Translations under genes and position numbers: made by a program | In this document: positions 56,408 to 64,000 of the stretch, in pieces | Layout of the letters: each line of letters starts with the position of its first letter | Numbering within the stretch: position 1 is the first letter of the stretch | Notes under the pieces: generated by a model | Database searches by the model: none | Told to the model about the DNA's origin: nothing | Seen by the model: only the letters and a program-made list of their open reading frames with translations | Assembly (NCBI RefSeq): GCF_000355695.1 | Contig: NC_020891.1 | Location: forward strand, 372,001-436,000 | Length of the DNA: 64,000 bases | Reading direction: 5' to 3' | Origin: Clavibacter nebraskensis NCPPB 2581 | GTDB taxonomy: Bacteria; Actinomycetota; Actinomycetes; Actinomycetales; Microbacteriaceae

Positions 56408-56958
56408 CGCCATGCCTCCATGCTCGTCATCACCGTGGTGCGCGCCCGGGACAGCCGGCCGCGCACGGTCGAGGGCGTCGCGCCCAGCCTCTCCGCGATC
56501 TCCTCGTAGGAGAAGCCTCCCACCTCGCGCAGCATCCACACCTCGCGCTGCTCGCGGGGCAGGCCGTCCAGCACGCCAGCCAGCGCGCGCATCTGCGACG
56601 ACGTCTCGGCGTCGCGCTCGGGGGACGTGAGGCGGTCGGGGATCTCGTGGTCGTCGATGTCGTCGACGGGGCGGCGGGCGCGGATCCGGTCGATCGACTT
56701 GCGGCTGACGATCTGCAGCAGCCAGCTCTTCACGCGGTCGGGCTTCTCGAGCGTGGGCATGCGGTCCCAGGCGGTGATGAGCGCCTCCTGCACGGCGTCG
56801 TCGGCGTCGGCGCGGGATCCGGTGAGGCGGATCGCGAACGCGCGCATGTAGGGAGCGTGCCGGCGGACCAGGACCTCGAAGGCCCGGGCGTCGCCGTCGG
56901 CCGCGCGCTCGGCGAGGATGCCGTCGCCCGCGTCCTGCACGGAGGAGGAGAGGGCCAT
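56404..56958 (-). CDS. ECF-type RNA polymerase sigma factor
   Basis: 184 residues. Region 2: FEVLVRRHAPYMRAFAIRLTGSRADADDAVQEALITAWDRM; region 4: LPREQREVWMLREVGGFSYEEIAERLGATPSTVRGRLSRAR. No classic zinc anti-sigma gene is adjacent; the co-translated Asp23 protein takes that place. Controls an envelope-stress set, judging by neighbours. Confidence 0.92.
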   Translation of the reverse strand: MALSSSVQDAGDGILAERAADGDARAFEVLVRRHAPYMRAFAIRLTGSRADADDAVQEALITAWDRMPTLEKPDRVKSWLLQIVSRKSIDRIRARRPVDDIDDHEIPDRLTSPERDAETSSQMRALAGVLDGLPREQREVWMLREVGGFSYEEIAERLGATPSTVRGRLSRARTTVMTSMEAWR

Positions 56959-57090
56959 GCCGTACCTCCGCGTGAGCTGGGAGACGAGGCGGATCCGGGA
57001 GCGATCCGTGACGGACCACGCCGTCCGTGCGTCTCACCCATGACTACCACAGCAGCGCCCGGGCGACCGGGCATCACGAGGAGGAACCGC

Positions 57091-57549
57091 ATGAGCGACA
57101 CCAGCACCCCCACCCCCGCGGACGTCACCCGCGTCGCGCCCGCGAGCACCGGGTTTACGGGGGGAGTCCTCGCCCAGGGCGACACCACCGTCACCGACGG
57201 CGTCATCGCCAAGGTCGCCGGCCTCGCGGTCCGCGACATCCCGGGCGTGCACGCGCTGGGCGGCGGCGCGGCCCGCGTCATCGGCCAGCTCCGCGACCGC
57301 ATCGGCCAGACCGACCTCACGCAGGGCATCGCCGTCGACGCCCAAGAGGCCGGCGTCGCCTTCGAGGTGACCCTCGTCGCCGAGTACGGCGTGCCGCTCC
57401 AGGACGTGGCCGCCGACGTGCGCGCCGCCATCTCCGACGCGGTGACCGAGCTCGTCGGCCGTCCGGTGACGCGCGTCGACGTCACGGTCGCCGACATCGT
57501 CATGCCGGGCGAGGGATCCGACGACGCCGCCGAGGCGCCCGCCGTCTGA
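57091..57549 (+). CDS. Asp23/Gls24-family envelope stress protein
   Basis: 152 residues from ATG 57091, behind GAGGAGGAACCGC. TTVTDGVIAKVAGLAVRDIPGVHAL then VAFEVTLVAEYGVPLQDVAADVRAAISDAV and VTRVDVTVADIVMP, the classic Asp23 pattern. Divergent from the ECF sigma gene across 132 bp, so possibly its target. Confidence 0.9.
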   Translation: MSDTSTPTPADVTRVAPASTGFTGGVLAQGDTTVTDGVIAKVAGLAVRDIPGVHALGGGAARVIGQLRDRIGQTDLTQGIAVDAQEAGVAFEVTLVAEYGVPLQDVAADVRAAISDAVTELVGRPVTRVDVTVADIVMPGEGSDDAAEAPAV

Positions 57550-57567
57550 CCCGCTCCCGCTCGGCCC

Positions 57568-57602
57568 GACGGGCCGCCCGTCCTCGCGACGGGCGGCCCG
57601 TC
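57568..57602 (+). terminator. Strong hairpin after the Asp23 gene
   Basis: GACGGGCCGCCCGTC (57568-57582) and GACGGGCGGCCCGTC (57588-57602) pair over 15 bp with a 5-nt loop, 18 bp after the stop. Confidence 0.85.
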
Positions 57603-57646
57603 GTCGCGTCCGCCGGCCTCGCAGATCGCGGGCGTAGCTTCGGGGG

Positions 57647-58582
57647 ATGACCGACGACACCGCTGCCGCGCCCGCCACCTCCCCCGCGACCGACGTGCCG
57701 CCCCGCGTGGCGCTCCTCGGCACCGGCGTCATGGGATCCGGCATGAGCCGCTCGATCCTCCGCACGGGCCTGCCCCTCACCGTCTGGAACCGCAGCGCCG
57801 AGAAGGCCGCGCCCCTCGCCGACGACGGCGCGACCGTCGCCGGCAGCGCCGCCGACGCCGTGCGCGAGGCCGACGTCGTGGTGATCATGCTGTTCGACCA
57901 GGACGCCGTGCTCGAGGTCCTCGCCGAGGTCGCGCCCGCGCTCCGCTCGGACGCCGTCGTGCTCCAGTCCTCCACCGTCGGCGTGGATGGCACCCGCCGG
58001 ATCGCCGCGCTCGCCGCCGAGCACGGCCTCCGCTTCGTCGACGCCCCCGTCCTCGGCACGCGCGGCCCCGCCGAGCAGGGCCTCCTCGTGCACCTGGTCT
58101 CCGGATCCGAGGCCGACCTCGCCGTCGCCCGCCCCGTCCTCGAGGCGACCGGCTCGCGCAGCGTGGTCGCCGGGTCCGACGCGGGACCGGGATCCGCCCT
58201 CAAGCTCGCGTGCAACGCGTGGATCGCGTCCATCACCGCCGCCACCGGCCAGTCGCTCGGCCTCGCGCGGCTGCTCGGCGTCGAGCCGCGCCTCTTCCTC
58301 GACGCGATCGCGGGCGGCGCGGCCGACACCCCGTACGCGCACCTCAAGGGCGGCGCGATGCTGTCCGGCGAGCTCGCGCCCTCGTTCGCGCTCGACGGCC
58401 TGCTCAAGGACGTGACGCTGATGCTCGCCGCGCTGGACGGAGCCGACGCGCACGACTTCGACACCGCGATGCTCGAGGCGCTCCGCGAGACGTACGCGGA
58501 GGCGTCCGCGGCCGGCCACGGCGGCGACGACGTGGCTGCGGTCGGCACGGTGTTCGGCCTGCCGACCTCGCCCGACGCCTGA
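57647..58582 (+). CDS. 3-hydroxyisobutyrate dehydrogenase-family NAD(P) oxidoreductase
   Basis: 311 residues. Rossmann ALLGTGVMGSGMSRSILRTG, VWNRSAEKAAPL, VIMLFDQDAVLEVL and the family helix GPGSALKLACNAW containing the catalytic Lys. Acts on a beta-hydroxyacid; which one is unknown. Confidence 0.92.
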   Translation: MTDDTAAAPATSPATDVPPRVALLGTGVMGSGMSRSILRTGLPLTVWNRSAEKAAPLADDGATVAGSAADAVREADVVVIMLFDQDAVLEVLAEVAPALRSDAVVLQSSTVGVDGTRRIAALAAEHGLRFVDAPVLGTRGPAEQGLLVHLVSGSEADLAVARPVLEATGSRSVVAGSDAGPGSALKLACNAWIASITAATGQSLGLARLLGVEPRLFLDAIAGGAADTPYAHLKGGAMLSGELAPSFALDGLLKDVTLMLAALDGADAHDFDTAMLEALRETYAEASAAGHGGDDVAAVGTVFGLPTSPDA

Positions 58583-58599
58583 TCCGGTCGGCGTCCCGC

Positions 58600-58619
58600 C
58601 CGCCCGTCGCGCCGGGCGG
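58600..58619 (+). terminator. Short GC hairpin after the oxidoreductase gene
   Basis: Seven base pairs (CCGCCCG with CGGGCGG) and a 6-nt loop, 18 bp past the stop codon. Confidence 0.45.
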
Positions 58620-58648
58620 CGCGGTTCCCCGCCCGTAGGATCGGCTGC

Positions 58649-59203
58649 GTGACGACCTCCGACGCGCGCCAGCAGCTCATCGACCACATCAAGCGGGACG
58701 CCGTCTTCCACGGCGACTTCACGCTGACGAGCGGCAAGAAGGCCAGCTACTACGTCGACCTCCGCCGCGTGAGCCTCGACCACCGCGTCGCGCCGCTCAT
58801 CGGCCAGGTCATGCTCGACCTCATCGCGGACGTGCCCGACGTCGCCGCGGTCGGCGGGTTGACGATGGGCGCGGATCCCATCGCCGCCGCGATCCTGCAC
58901 CAGGGCGCCGCGGTCGGCCGCGGCTACGACGCGTTCGTCGTGCGCAAGGAGCCGAAGGACCACGGCCGCGGCCGCCAGGTCGAGGGCCCGGACCTCCAGG
59001 GCAAGCGCGTCATCGTCGTCGAGGACACCTCCACCACCGGCGGATCCCCGCTGAAGGCCATCGAGGCGCTGGAGAAGGTCGGCGCGGAGATCGCCGCGGT
59101 CGCCGTCGTCGTCGACCGCTCGACCGACGCCCGCGAGGTGATCGAGGCCGCCGGCCACCGCTACCTGTACGCGATCGGCCTCGAGGACCTGGGGCTCGCC
59201 TAG
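58649..59203 (+). CDS. pyrE: Orotate phosphoribosyltransferase
   Basis: 184 residues from GTG 58649. Joins orotate to PRPP in pyrimidine synthesis. PRPP loop VIVVEDTSTTGGSPLKAIEAL, plus DFTLTSGKKASYYVDLRRV and GLTMGADPIAAAI. Stop TAG overlaps the next start by one base. Confidence 0.95.
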   Translation: MTTSDARQQLIDHIKRDAVFHGDFTLTSGKKASYYVDLRRVSLDHRVAPLIGQVMLDLIADVPDVAAVGGLTMGADPIAAAILHQGAAVGRGYDAFVVRKEPKDHGRGRQVEGPDLQGKRVIVVEDTSTTGGSPLKAIEALEKVGAEIAAVAVVVDRSTDAREVIEAAGHRYLYAIGLEDLGLA

Positions 59204-61269
59204 TGAGCGGGGTGCCCGGCGGTGGATCCGGATCGGGTCGCGACGACGACCCGTTCGCGATCCGTCCCGCGACGGACGCCGACCGCGAGCGTCCCACGCG
59301 GCCGCTCGCGCCGATCGGCTGGGGCCTCGCCGCTGATCCCGATCCCGCGCCCGTGCCCGCCGAGCGGGATGGCGTCGGCGCCGCGGACGCCGGCGTGGAT
59401 CCCGGGCCCGCCGACCCGACGCCGCCCGCCGACGGCGACATCCTCGCGGGCATCGTGCCGCTCGATCCGACGGACGACGACGCGCGCGTCGCCCCGCTCG
59501 ACCAGGTCGATGCCGCCCCCGACGCCCACGACCCCGAGGTCGACCTCGACGCGCCGGCGCCCGAGCCCGGCATCGCCGCCGCCCCGGTCGACGCGGGCGA
59601 CGTGGAGTTCCCTGGCGAGCCCGATCCCGGGTACGTGCCCGCGCCCGCGGCCGACGCGCCCGGCGAGCCGCTCACGGGCGACGTGCTGTCCGGCGAGGTC
59701 GAGGCGGATCCCGCACCAGTGGACGACGCACCCGCCGAGCGGGTGCTCGAGCCGGTCGACGACGCGCGCGACGTGGACCTGCCGGTCGTCCCCGCGGATG
59801 CGCCGGTGGTCGACGCCGAGCTCGTCGAGGATCCCGCCGACGAGGCCGCGGTCGAGGCCGACGCCCCCGACGACTCGGTGCAGCTGACGCCCCTCCGCGA
59901 CGAGCAGGCGGACGAGGACGCGGGGGTCGTCGACGACCCCGCCGACGCGCCCGATGCCGACGCTCCCGATGTCGATGTCGATGTCGATGTCGACGACGAG
60001 GACGTGTCCCCGGCGCCGCTCGCCCCCGCGGCCGCCGCGGCGCGCGCCGCCGCGATGGCGTGGGCATCGGGATCCGCCCCGGCTGCTGCGCCCGCCGCCG
60101 CCGCCTCCGCCGTGCCTGCTGCGCCCGCCGAGCTGCCCGACGCCGCGCCGACCGCGGATCTCCCGGAGACCGCACCCGCGTCCGAGACCGCGTCCGAATC
60201 GGATGTCGCGCCCGAGCCCGAGACGGCCGTGCTGCCGTCGCCGGTGGTCGGGACGTCCGACGCCGACGCCGACGCCGCACCCGAGCGCGCCGCCGACCCG
60301 ATCGCCCCCGCCGCCGAGCCGGTCGACGCCATCGCCCTCCTCTTCGGCGACGTCGCGACGGATCCCGACGACGCGCGCGCCGGCGCCGCCGACGCGGATC
60401 CCGCCGACCGCGCAGCCGACACCGACGCCGGGGACGACCGCACGCGCCTCCTCCCGGCCGCCGGTGCTGCTGCTGCCGGTGCCGGCCCCGCCCCGCGCAC
60501 CGACCGCGACGCCCCCACGGTCGCCGCCCCGGCCGCCTCTCCGCGTCCGGATCCCACCCCGCGCCCCCTGCCGGTCCCGCCCCCGTACGCGGCCCCGCCC
60601 GCGCCCCGGGCGCCCGCGCCGCGCGCACCCGTCCTCGACGCGCCCCGCGTCCCCGCCCCACCCGCCGCCGCGCCGCCGCGCGGACCCCGCGGCCCGCGTC
60701 GCACCGGCCTCTGGGTCGGCGGCGCGATCCTCCTGGTGCTGCTCCTCGTCGGCCTCTTCTACCTGGGCCAGCGGCTCGCATCCGGCCCCGCGCCCGACGC
60801 CGCCCCCGTCGCGACCGCGACCCCCGAGGCCACGCCGACCCCGTCGCCCACCCCCACGGATCCCGTGCAGGGCCCGGCCGCGGCCGGCACCCAGGCGTGG
60901 GACGCGCTGCTCGGCGGCGAGTGCATCGACCCGTACTCCACGCCGTGGGAGGAGGAGTTCACGGTCGTCGACTGCGGCTCCGAGCACCACGCGCAGATGG
61001 TCGCGCGCGTCGCCCTGCCGCAGACGGGCGACGCGTTCCCCGGCGAGGAGGCCGTGCGCGACTCCGCCGACGAGCTCTGCATCGCCGACACCGTGATCGA
61101 CTACGCGGCGGCCCGCGCCTACTCCGACGTGCAGTACCAGTCGGCCTACCCGATCACGCAGGACGAGTGGACGGCGGGCGACCGCGACGCCTACTGCTTC
61201 GTCTCGCGCGCCGGCGGCGGCACCTTCACGGGCAGCATCGGCGTCCCGCAGCCGCCCGTCGTCCCCTAG
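59203..61269 (+). CDS. Large acidic single-pass membrane protein with a septum-formation-like C-terminal domain
   Basis: 688 residues from GTG 59203. Residues 1 to about 480 are extremely Asp/Ala/Pro/Glu-rich and almost surely disordered; a Pro/Arg-rich segment (480-500) precedes one membrane helix (GLWVGGAILLVLLLVGLFYLG, about 503-523). Outside lie a Thr/Pro linker and a 130-residue domain with four cysteines (GGECIDPYS, VDCGSEHHAQMVA, ELCIADTV, AYCFVSR), similar to actinobacterial septum-formation (Septum_form) domains. Coupled to pyrE by a 1-nt overlap. Role in envelope or division is inference. Confidence 0.8.
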   Translation: MSGVPGGGSGSGRDDDPFAIRPATDADRERPTRPLAPIGWGLAADPDPAPVPAERDGVGAADAGVDPGPADPTPPADGDILAGIVPLDPTDDDARVAPLDQVDAAPDAHDPEVDLDAPAPEPGIAAAPVDAGDVEFPGEPDPGYVPAPAADAPGEPLTGDVLSGEVEADPAPVDDAPAERVLEPVDDARDVDLPVVPADAPVVDAELVEDPADEAAVEADAPDDSVQLTPLRDEQADEDAGVVDDPADAPDADAPDVDVDVDVDDEDVSPAPLAPAAAAARAAAMAWASGSAPAAAPAAAASAVPAAPAELPDAAPTADLPETAPASETASESDVAPEPETAVLPSPVVGTSDADADAAPERAADPIAPAAEPVDAIALLFGDVATDPDDARAGAADADPADRAADTDAGDDRTRLLPAAGAAAAGAGPAPRTDRDAPTVAAPAASPRPDPTPRPLPVPPPYAAPPAPRAPAPRAPVLDAPRVPAPPAAAPPRGPRGPRRTGLWVGGAILLVLLLVGLFYLGQRLASGPAPDAAPVATATPEATPTPSPTPTDPVQGPAAAGTQAWDALLGGECIDPYSTPWEEEFTVVDCGSEHHAQMVARVALPQTGDAFPGEEAVRDSADELCIADTVIDYAAARAYSDVQYQSAYPITQDEWTAGDRDAYCFVSRAGGGTFTGSIGVPQPPVVP
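59968..59991 (+). repeat. Hexanucleotide tandem repeat, GATGTC x4
   Basis: Four perfect in-frame copies encoding (Asp-Val)4 inside the acidic region of the 688-residue protein. Copy changes would add or remove two residues without frameshift. Confidence 0.9.
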
Positions 61270-61306
61270 TTGCGGCCGGCCGCCTGGCCGGGTCGCCGCC
61301 CGCTGA

Positions 61307-62104
61307 TCAGAGCTCGGACTCGACCGGCTCCGGGTCCAGCAGCTCGGTCACGCCCGACAGCACCTCGTCGGGGCGGAACGGGTAGCGCTCGATCTCGGCC
61401 CGGTCGCTGATCCCCGTGAGCACGAGCACGGTGTGCAAGCCCGCCTCGATGCCCGCGATGATGTCGGTGTCCATGCGGTCGCCGATCATGCCGGTGCTCT
61501 CGGAGTGCGCACCGATCTTGTTGAGCGCCGAGCGGAACATCATCGGGTTCGGCTTGCCGACGATGTACGGCTCCTTGCCCGTGGCCTTCGAGATGAGCGC
61601 GAGCACCGCGCCCGTCGCGGGCAGCACGCCCTCGGCGCTCGGGCCTGTCGCGTCGGGGTTCGTCGCGATGTAGCGCGCGCCGCCGTTGATGAGGCGGATC
61701 GCCCGCGTGATCGCCTCGAAGGAGTAGTTGCGCGTCTCGCCGATGACCACGAAGTCGGGCTTCGTGTCGGTCATGATGAAGCCCGCCTCGTGCAGCGCGG
61801 TCGTGAGGCCGGCCTCGCCGATGACGAAGGCGGATCCGCCGGGCATCTGCTGCTCAAGGAACGCGGCGGTCGCGAGCGCGGACGTCCAGATCGACTCCTC
61901 GGGAACGTGCAGGCCGGACGCCCGGAGCCGGGCCGAGAGGTCGCGCGGCGTGAAGATGCTGTTGTTGGTGAGCACGAGGAAGGGCTTGCCCTGGTCCTGC
62001 CACTGCTGGATGAGGGCCGCCGCGCCGGGCAGGGCCTGGTTCTCGTGCACCAGCACGCCGTCCATGTCGGTGAGCCAGCAGTCCATCTCGTCGCGCGTCG
62101 CCAT
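61307..62104 (-). CDS. HAD-IIA phosphatase (NagD/UmpH-like)
   Basis: 265 residues. Nucleophile motif WLTDMDGVLVHEN, motif II VLTNNS, substrate cap with NPDATGPSAEG, and motif III/IV GKPNPMMFRSAL with GDRMDTDIIAGIEAG. Dephosphorylates a nucleotide or sugar phosphate; exact substrate unknown. Confidence 0.93.
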   Translation of the reverse strand: MATRDEMDCWLTDMDGVLVHENQALPGAAALIQQWQDQGKPFLVLTNNSIFTPRDLSARLRASGLHVPEESIWTSALATAAFLEQQMPGGSAFVIGEAGLTTALHEAGFIMTDTKPDFVVIGETRNYSFEAITRAIRLINGGARYIATNPDATGPSAEGVLPATGAVLALISKATGKEPYIVGKPNPMMFRSALNKIGAHSESTGMIGDRMDTDIIAGIEAGLHTVLVLTGISDRAEIERYPFRPDEVLSGVTELLDPEPVESEL

Positions 62105-62182
62105 GGGGTTCCCTCTCGTCGTGGCACGAGGCTACCGCCGGGGGATGCGCGGCCGCCGGGCCGGAGGGGAGGCGTCACCCGA

Positions 62183-62228
62183 TGTCCGCCGGGCGGCCGC
62201 CGCGGTGTCCGCCGGGCGGCCGCCGCGG
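62183..62228. repeat. Perfect 23-bp direct repeat upstream of the phosphoesterase gene
   Basis: Positions 62183-62205 and 62206-62228 are identical, starting TGTCCGCCGGGCGG. A partial third copy begins at 62229. Each unit contains an inverted CCGCCGGGCGG-like core. Lies 28 bp before ATG 62257, in the promoter/leader region. Confidence 0.85.
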
Positions 62229-62256
62229 TGTCGGCCGGGCCCCGTAGGGTCGGCGC

Positions 62257-63162
62257 ATGCACGCACTGCCTCCCGGATCCCTGCGCCTCGTCCACCTCAG
62301 CGACACCCACCTCCTGCGCGACGGCGGCCTGCACCAGGGCGTGGTCGACACGGGCGCCGCCCTCGAGCGCGTCCTCGTCGAGGCCGACCGCGTGCCTGGC
62401 GTGCGGCTCCTCGTCGGCTCGGGCGACCTCTCGGAGGACGGCACCCCCGAGTCGTACGCGCTCCTGCGCGAGCGGCTCGTGCCGTGGACGTCGTCGCGCG
62501 GCGCCGCGCTCGTGCTCGCGCCCGGCAACCACGACATCCGCTCGGCCTTCCGGCTCGTGCTCGGCGACGGGCACGGCGGCCCCGGCACCGACGACGGCCG
62601 GGATCCCGCGGCCGTCCCGCCCGTCGACGGCGTGACGATCGTGGACGGCTGGCGCATCGCGACCCTGGACACCTCCGTGCCGGGCAAGGGCTACGGCGCG
62701 CTCCGCGAGCAGCAGCTCGACGGGCTGCGCGAGCTGCTCGCCACGCCGGCTGAGCACGGCACGGTCCTCGTGCTGCACCACCCGCCGGTGCCCGCGCCCA
62801 CGACGCTGCACGAGTCGCTCGCGCTGCAGGGGCCGGAGCGGCTGGCCGAGCTCGTGCGCGGCAGCGACGTGCGCGTGATCCTCTCGGGCCACTACCACCA
62901 CCACATCGTGGGATCGCTCGCGGGCGTGCCCGTGCTGGTCGCGCCGGGCGTGGCGAACGAGACGGACGTGGCGGCGGAGCCCGGCACGGAGCGCATCGTG
63001 CGCGGATCCGGCTTCCTCGTGGTCGACGTGCGGCCGGACGGCGGGGTCACCTCGGTCGAGGTGCGGGCGCACGCGGAGGGCGACGGCGACGAGGTCGCGC
63101 TGCTCGACGCGGAGCTGGTGCAGCGGATCACGGTGGAGGCGGGCGCACCCGTCCTGCCGTGA
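62257..63162 (+). CDS. Calcineurin-like metallophosphoesterase (CpdA-type)
   Basis: 301 residues. All metal motifs present: HLSDTHLL, GSGDLSEDG, APGNHD, VLHHPPVP and LSGHYHHH. Class III cyclic-nucleotide phosphodiesterase-like; 3',5'-cAMP is a plausible but unproven substrate. Downstream of a 23-bp tandem repeat. Confidence 0.92.
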   Translation: MHALPPGSLRLVHLSDTHLLRDGGLHQGVVDTGAALERVLVEADRVPGVRLLVGSGDLSEDGTPESYALLRERLVPWTSSRGAALVLAPGNHDIRSAFRLVLGDGHGGPGTDDGRDPAAVPPVDGVTIVDGWRIATLDTSVPGKGYGALREQQLDGLRELLATPAEHGTVLVLHHPPVPAPTTLHESLALQGPERLAELVRGSDVRVILSGHYHHHIVGSLAGVPVLVAPGVANETDVAAEPGTERIVRGSGFLVVDVRPDGGVTSVEVRAHAEGDGDEVALLDAELVQRITVEAGAPVLP

Positions 63163-63183
63163 CGACAGCCCCCGGGCATGAGC

Positions 63184-63214
63184 AGAGGCGGCGACCCCGA
63201 GGGTCGCCGCCTCT
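63184..63214. terminator. Bidirectional hairpin between phosphoesterase and CsbD genes
   Basis: AGAGGCGGCGACCC (63184-63197) pairs perfectly with GGGTCGCCGCCTCT (63201-63214), 3-nt loop, between convergent genes. Confidence 0.85.
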
Positions 63215-63235
63215 CCTGGCGCTGCTGGTGCGTCT

Positions 63236-63406
63236 CTACTTGAAGACGTCCTTGACGTCCTCGCCGGCCTTCTTGGCGGACGCGGCGGTCTGGTCCTTCT
63301 GACCCTCGGCCTTGAGGCTCTCGTCGCCCTTGTGCTCGCCGAGCGCCTCCTTGGCCTTGCCCGCGATGTCCTGAGCAGCGTTCTTGATCTTGTCGTCGAG
63401 ACCCAT
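63236..63406 (-). CDS. CsbD-family stress protein
   Basis: 56 residues from ATG 63406, preceded by GAGGAGGAGATC. Small, hydrophilic, helical: DKIKNAAQDIAGKAKEALGE and KAEGQKDQTAASAKKAG. CsbD-like proteins belong to general stress regulons. The longer upstream frame to 63502 lacks support. Confidence 0.92.
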   Translation of the reverse strand: MGLDDKIKNAAQDIAGKAKEALGEHKGDESLKAEGQKDQTAASAKKAGEDVKDVFK

Positions 63407-63473
63407 GATCTCCTCCTCACTGAGGCCACCCGGTGCAGCCTTCGACTGGACTGTAGGACGGCCGAGTTCTGAA

Positions 63474-63493
63474 CACCTGACAGATGCCAGGTG
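63474..63493. promoter_or_regulatory. Palindrome upstream of the CsbD gene
   Basis: CACCTG (63474-63479) and CAGGTG (63488-63493) with an 8-bp spacer, 68 bp before the CsbD start on the minus strand. Candidate regulator site; no regulator identified. Confidence 0.4.
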
Positions 63494-63589
63494 CGTGTCC
63501 ACTGAACGAAACGCGAGGCGGTGGACCCTCCGCGCCGATCGGGCAAGGTCCTTCCGCCGGGCCCCGCGCCGCCCCTAGGCTCCCTGACC

Positions 63590-64000
63590 GTGATCCTCTT
63601 CGGGCTGCTGCCTCTCCTCGTGGCCGTGTGCGCGCTCGTCGACCTCATCACGCGCCCGGACGACCAGGTGAAGCACCTGCCGAAGCTCGTCTGGATCCTG
63701 CTCATCGTCTTCCTGCCGCTCATCGGCAGCATCGTGTGGTTCTGCGTCGGCCACGACTGGGATGCGCGGCGCGAGCCCGTCGGCCCGCCGGACCGGAGCG
63801 CGGCCTACGAGCGCGCCGCGGCGGCGGTCGACCGGCGGGTCCGCAGCACCGAGCAGCAGCTCGCCGACCTCGAGGAGGAGGAGCGGCACTACGCGGCGCT
63901 CGCCCGCATGAAGCAGCTCCAGGCCGCGCAGGCGGTGCAGGCCGCCCGGGCCGCGGGATCCGCGCGGGCGCCGCGGGCCATCGAGCCGGGATCCGCCGCC
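63590..64000 (+). CDS. PLDc_N-domain membrane protein, 3' end outside the window
   Basis: At least 137 residues from GTG 63590. PLDc_N pattern: LLPLLVAVCALVDLITRP, KHLPKLVWILLIVFLPLIGSIVWFCVG, two membrane helices, then an Arg/Ala/Glu-rich coiled-coil tail (RVRSTEQQLADLEEEERHYAAL). The C-terminal end is not visible. Confidence 0.85.
   Translation, partial: MILFGLLPLLVAVCALVDLITRPDDQVKHLPKLVWILLIVFLPLIGSIVWFCVGHDWDARREPVGPPDRSAAYERAAAAVDRRVRSTEQQLADLEEEERHYAALARMKQLQAAQAVQAARAAGSARAPRAIEPGSAA

Noticed and set aside
62183-62240. CRISPR array
   Set aside because: Two directly adjacent identical units without spacers; this is a tandem duplication.

Overview
The window reads as chromosome from a high-GC actinobacterium. 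It has very GC-rich codon use, many GTG and TTG starts, stop/start overlaps (ATGA, GTGA, TGATG), GC-rich terminator hairpins without U tracts, few canonical promoters and very frequent GGATCC. The gene set (phosphoketolase, Ohr/OhrR, DUF3349, DUF6421, an LAATG-type wall-anchored protein) fits Microbacteriaceae, with Clavibacter or a close relative most likely. That genus assignment is an inference from style and content, not a database match.

Layout. 1-6983: a minus-strand fructan/sucrose operon (GH32-like enzyme, sugar ABC transporter, LacI regulator, GH32 enzyme cut by the window edge) behind two inverted LacI-type operator candidates. 7040-8918: small DUF5997-like gene, ohrR-ohr and a DoxX-like protein. 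8994-10505: RES toxin with an apparently frameshifted antitoxin, plus a VOC remnant. 10614-17014: Mn catalase, SGNH-GAF fusion, secreted PET-hydrolase/cutinase-like enzyme, phosphoketolase and a VOC protein. 17137-20244: repeat-rich secreted protein of mosaic composition. 20534-26144: pentapeptide protein, GNAT, phenolic acid decarboxylase with a divergent MarR regulator, and a MarR/DHA2-efflux operon. 26297-28736: lower-GC locus with a broken isonitrile synthase (PvcA/DIT1 family) and an MFS exporter. 28789-33781: small enzymes, P-loop kinase-like protein, DUF6421-SDR pair, GNAT. 33896-38559: PiT phosphate transporter operon, then a TetR/DHA2-efflux operon with two palindromes. 38680-41164: hipBA lying between an intact SRPBCC gene and the 3' remnant of a second one. 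41161-49889: wall-anchored histidine phosphatase, AEC carrier, small basic protein, GNAT pseudogene, epimerase, cytidine-deaminase-like protein with an altered zinc ligand, a 56-nt tRNA-like element, GH114 lipoprotein, ASCH, SDR and MOSC proteins. 49997-53660: histidine kinase, HPt-like protein lacking its histidine, and a convergent OmpR-type regulator. 53792-64000: xthA, an ECF sigma/Asp23 envelope-stress cluster, pyrE, a large acidic membrane protein, HAD and metallophosphoesterase genes, CsbD, and a PLDc_N-type protein cut by the window end.

How it works together: the left end imports and cleaves fructose-containing plant sugars, and phosphoketolase can feed the resulting carbon into acetyl phosphate. 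Ohr, Mn catalase, CsbD, the ECF/Asp23 cluster and the efflux pumps are stress defences. Phenolic acid decarboxylase and the cutinase-like esterase would suit a plant-associated life. The accessory signals most worth following are the broken isonitrile synthase locus, the hipBA insertion, the RES antitoxin frameshift, the tRNA-like element, the cutinase-like enzyme and the degenerate HPt.
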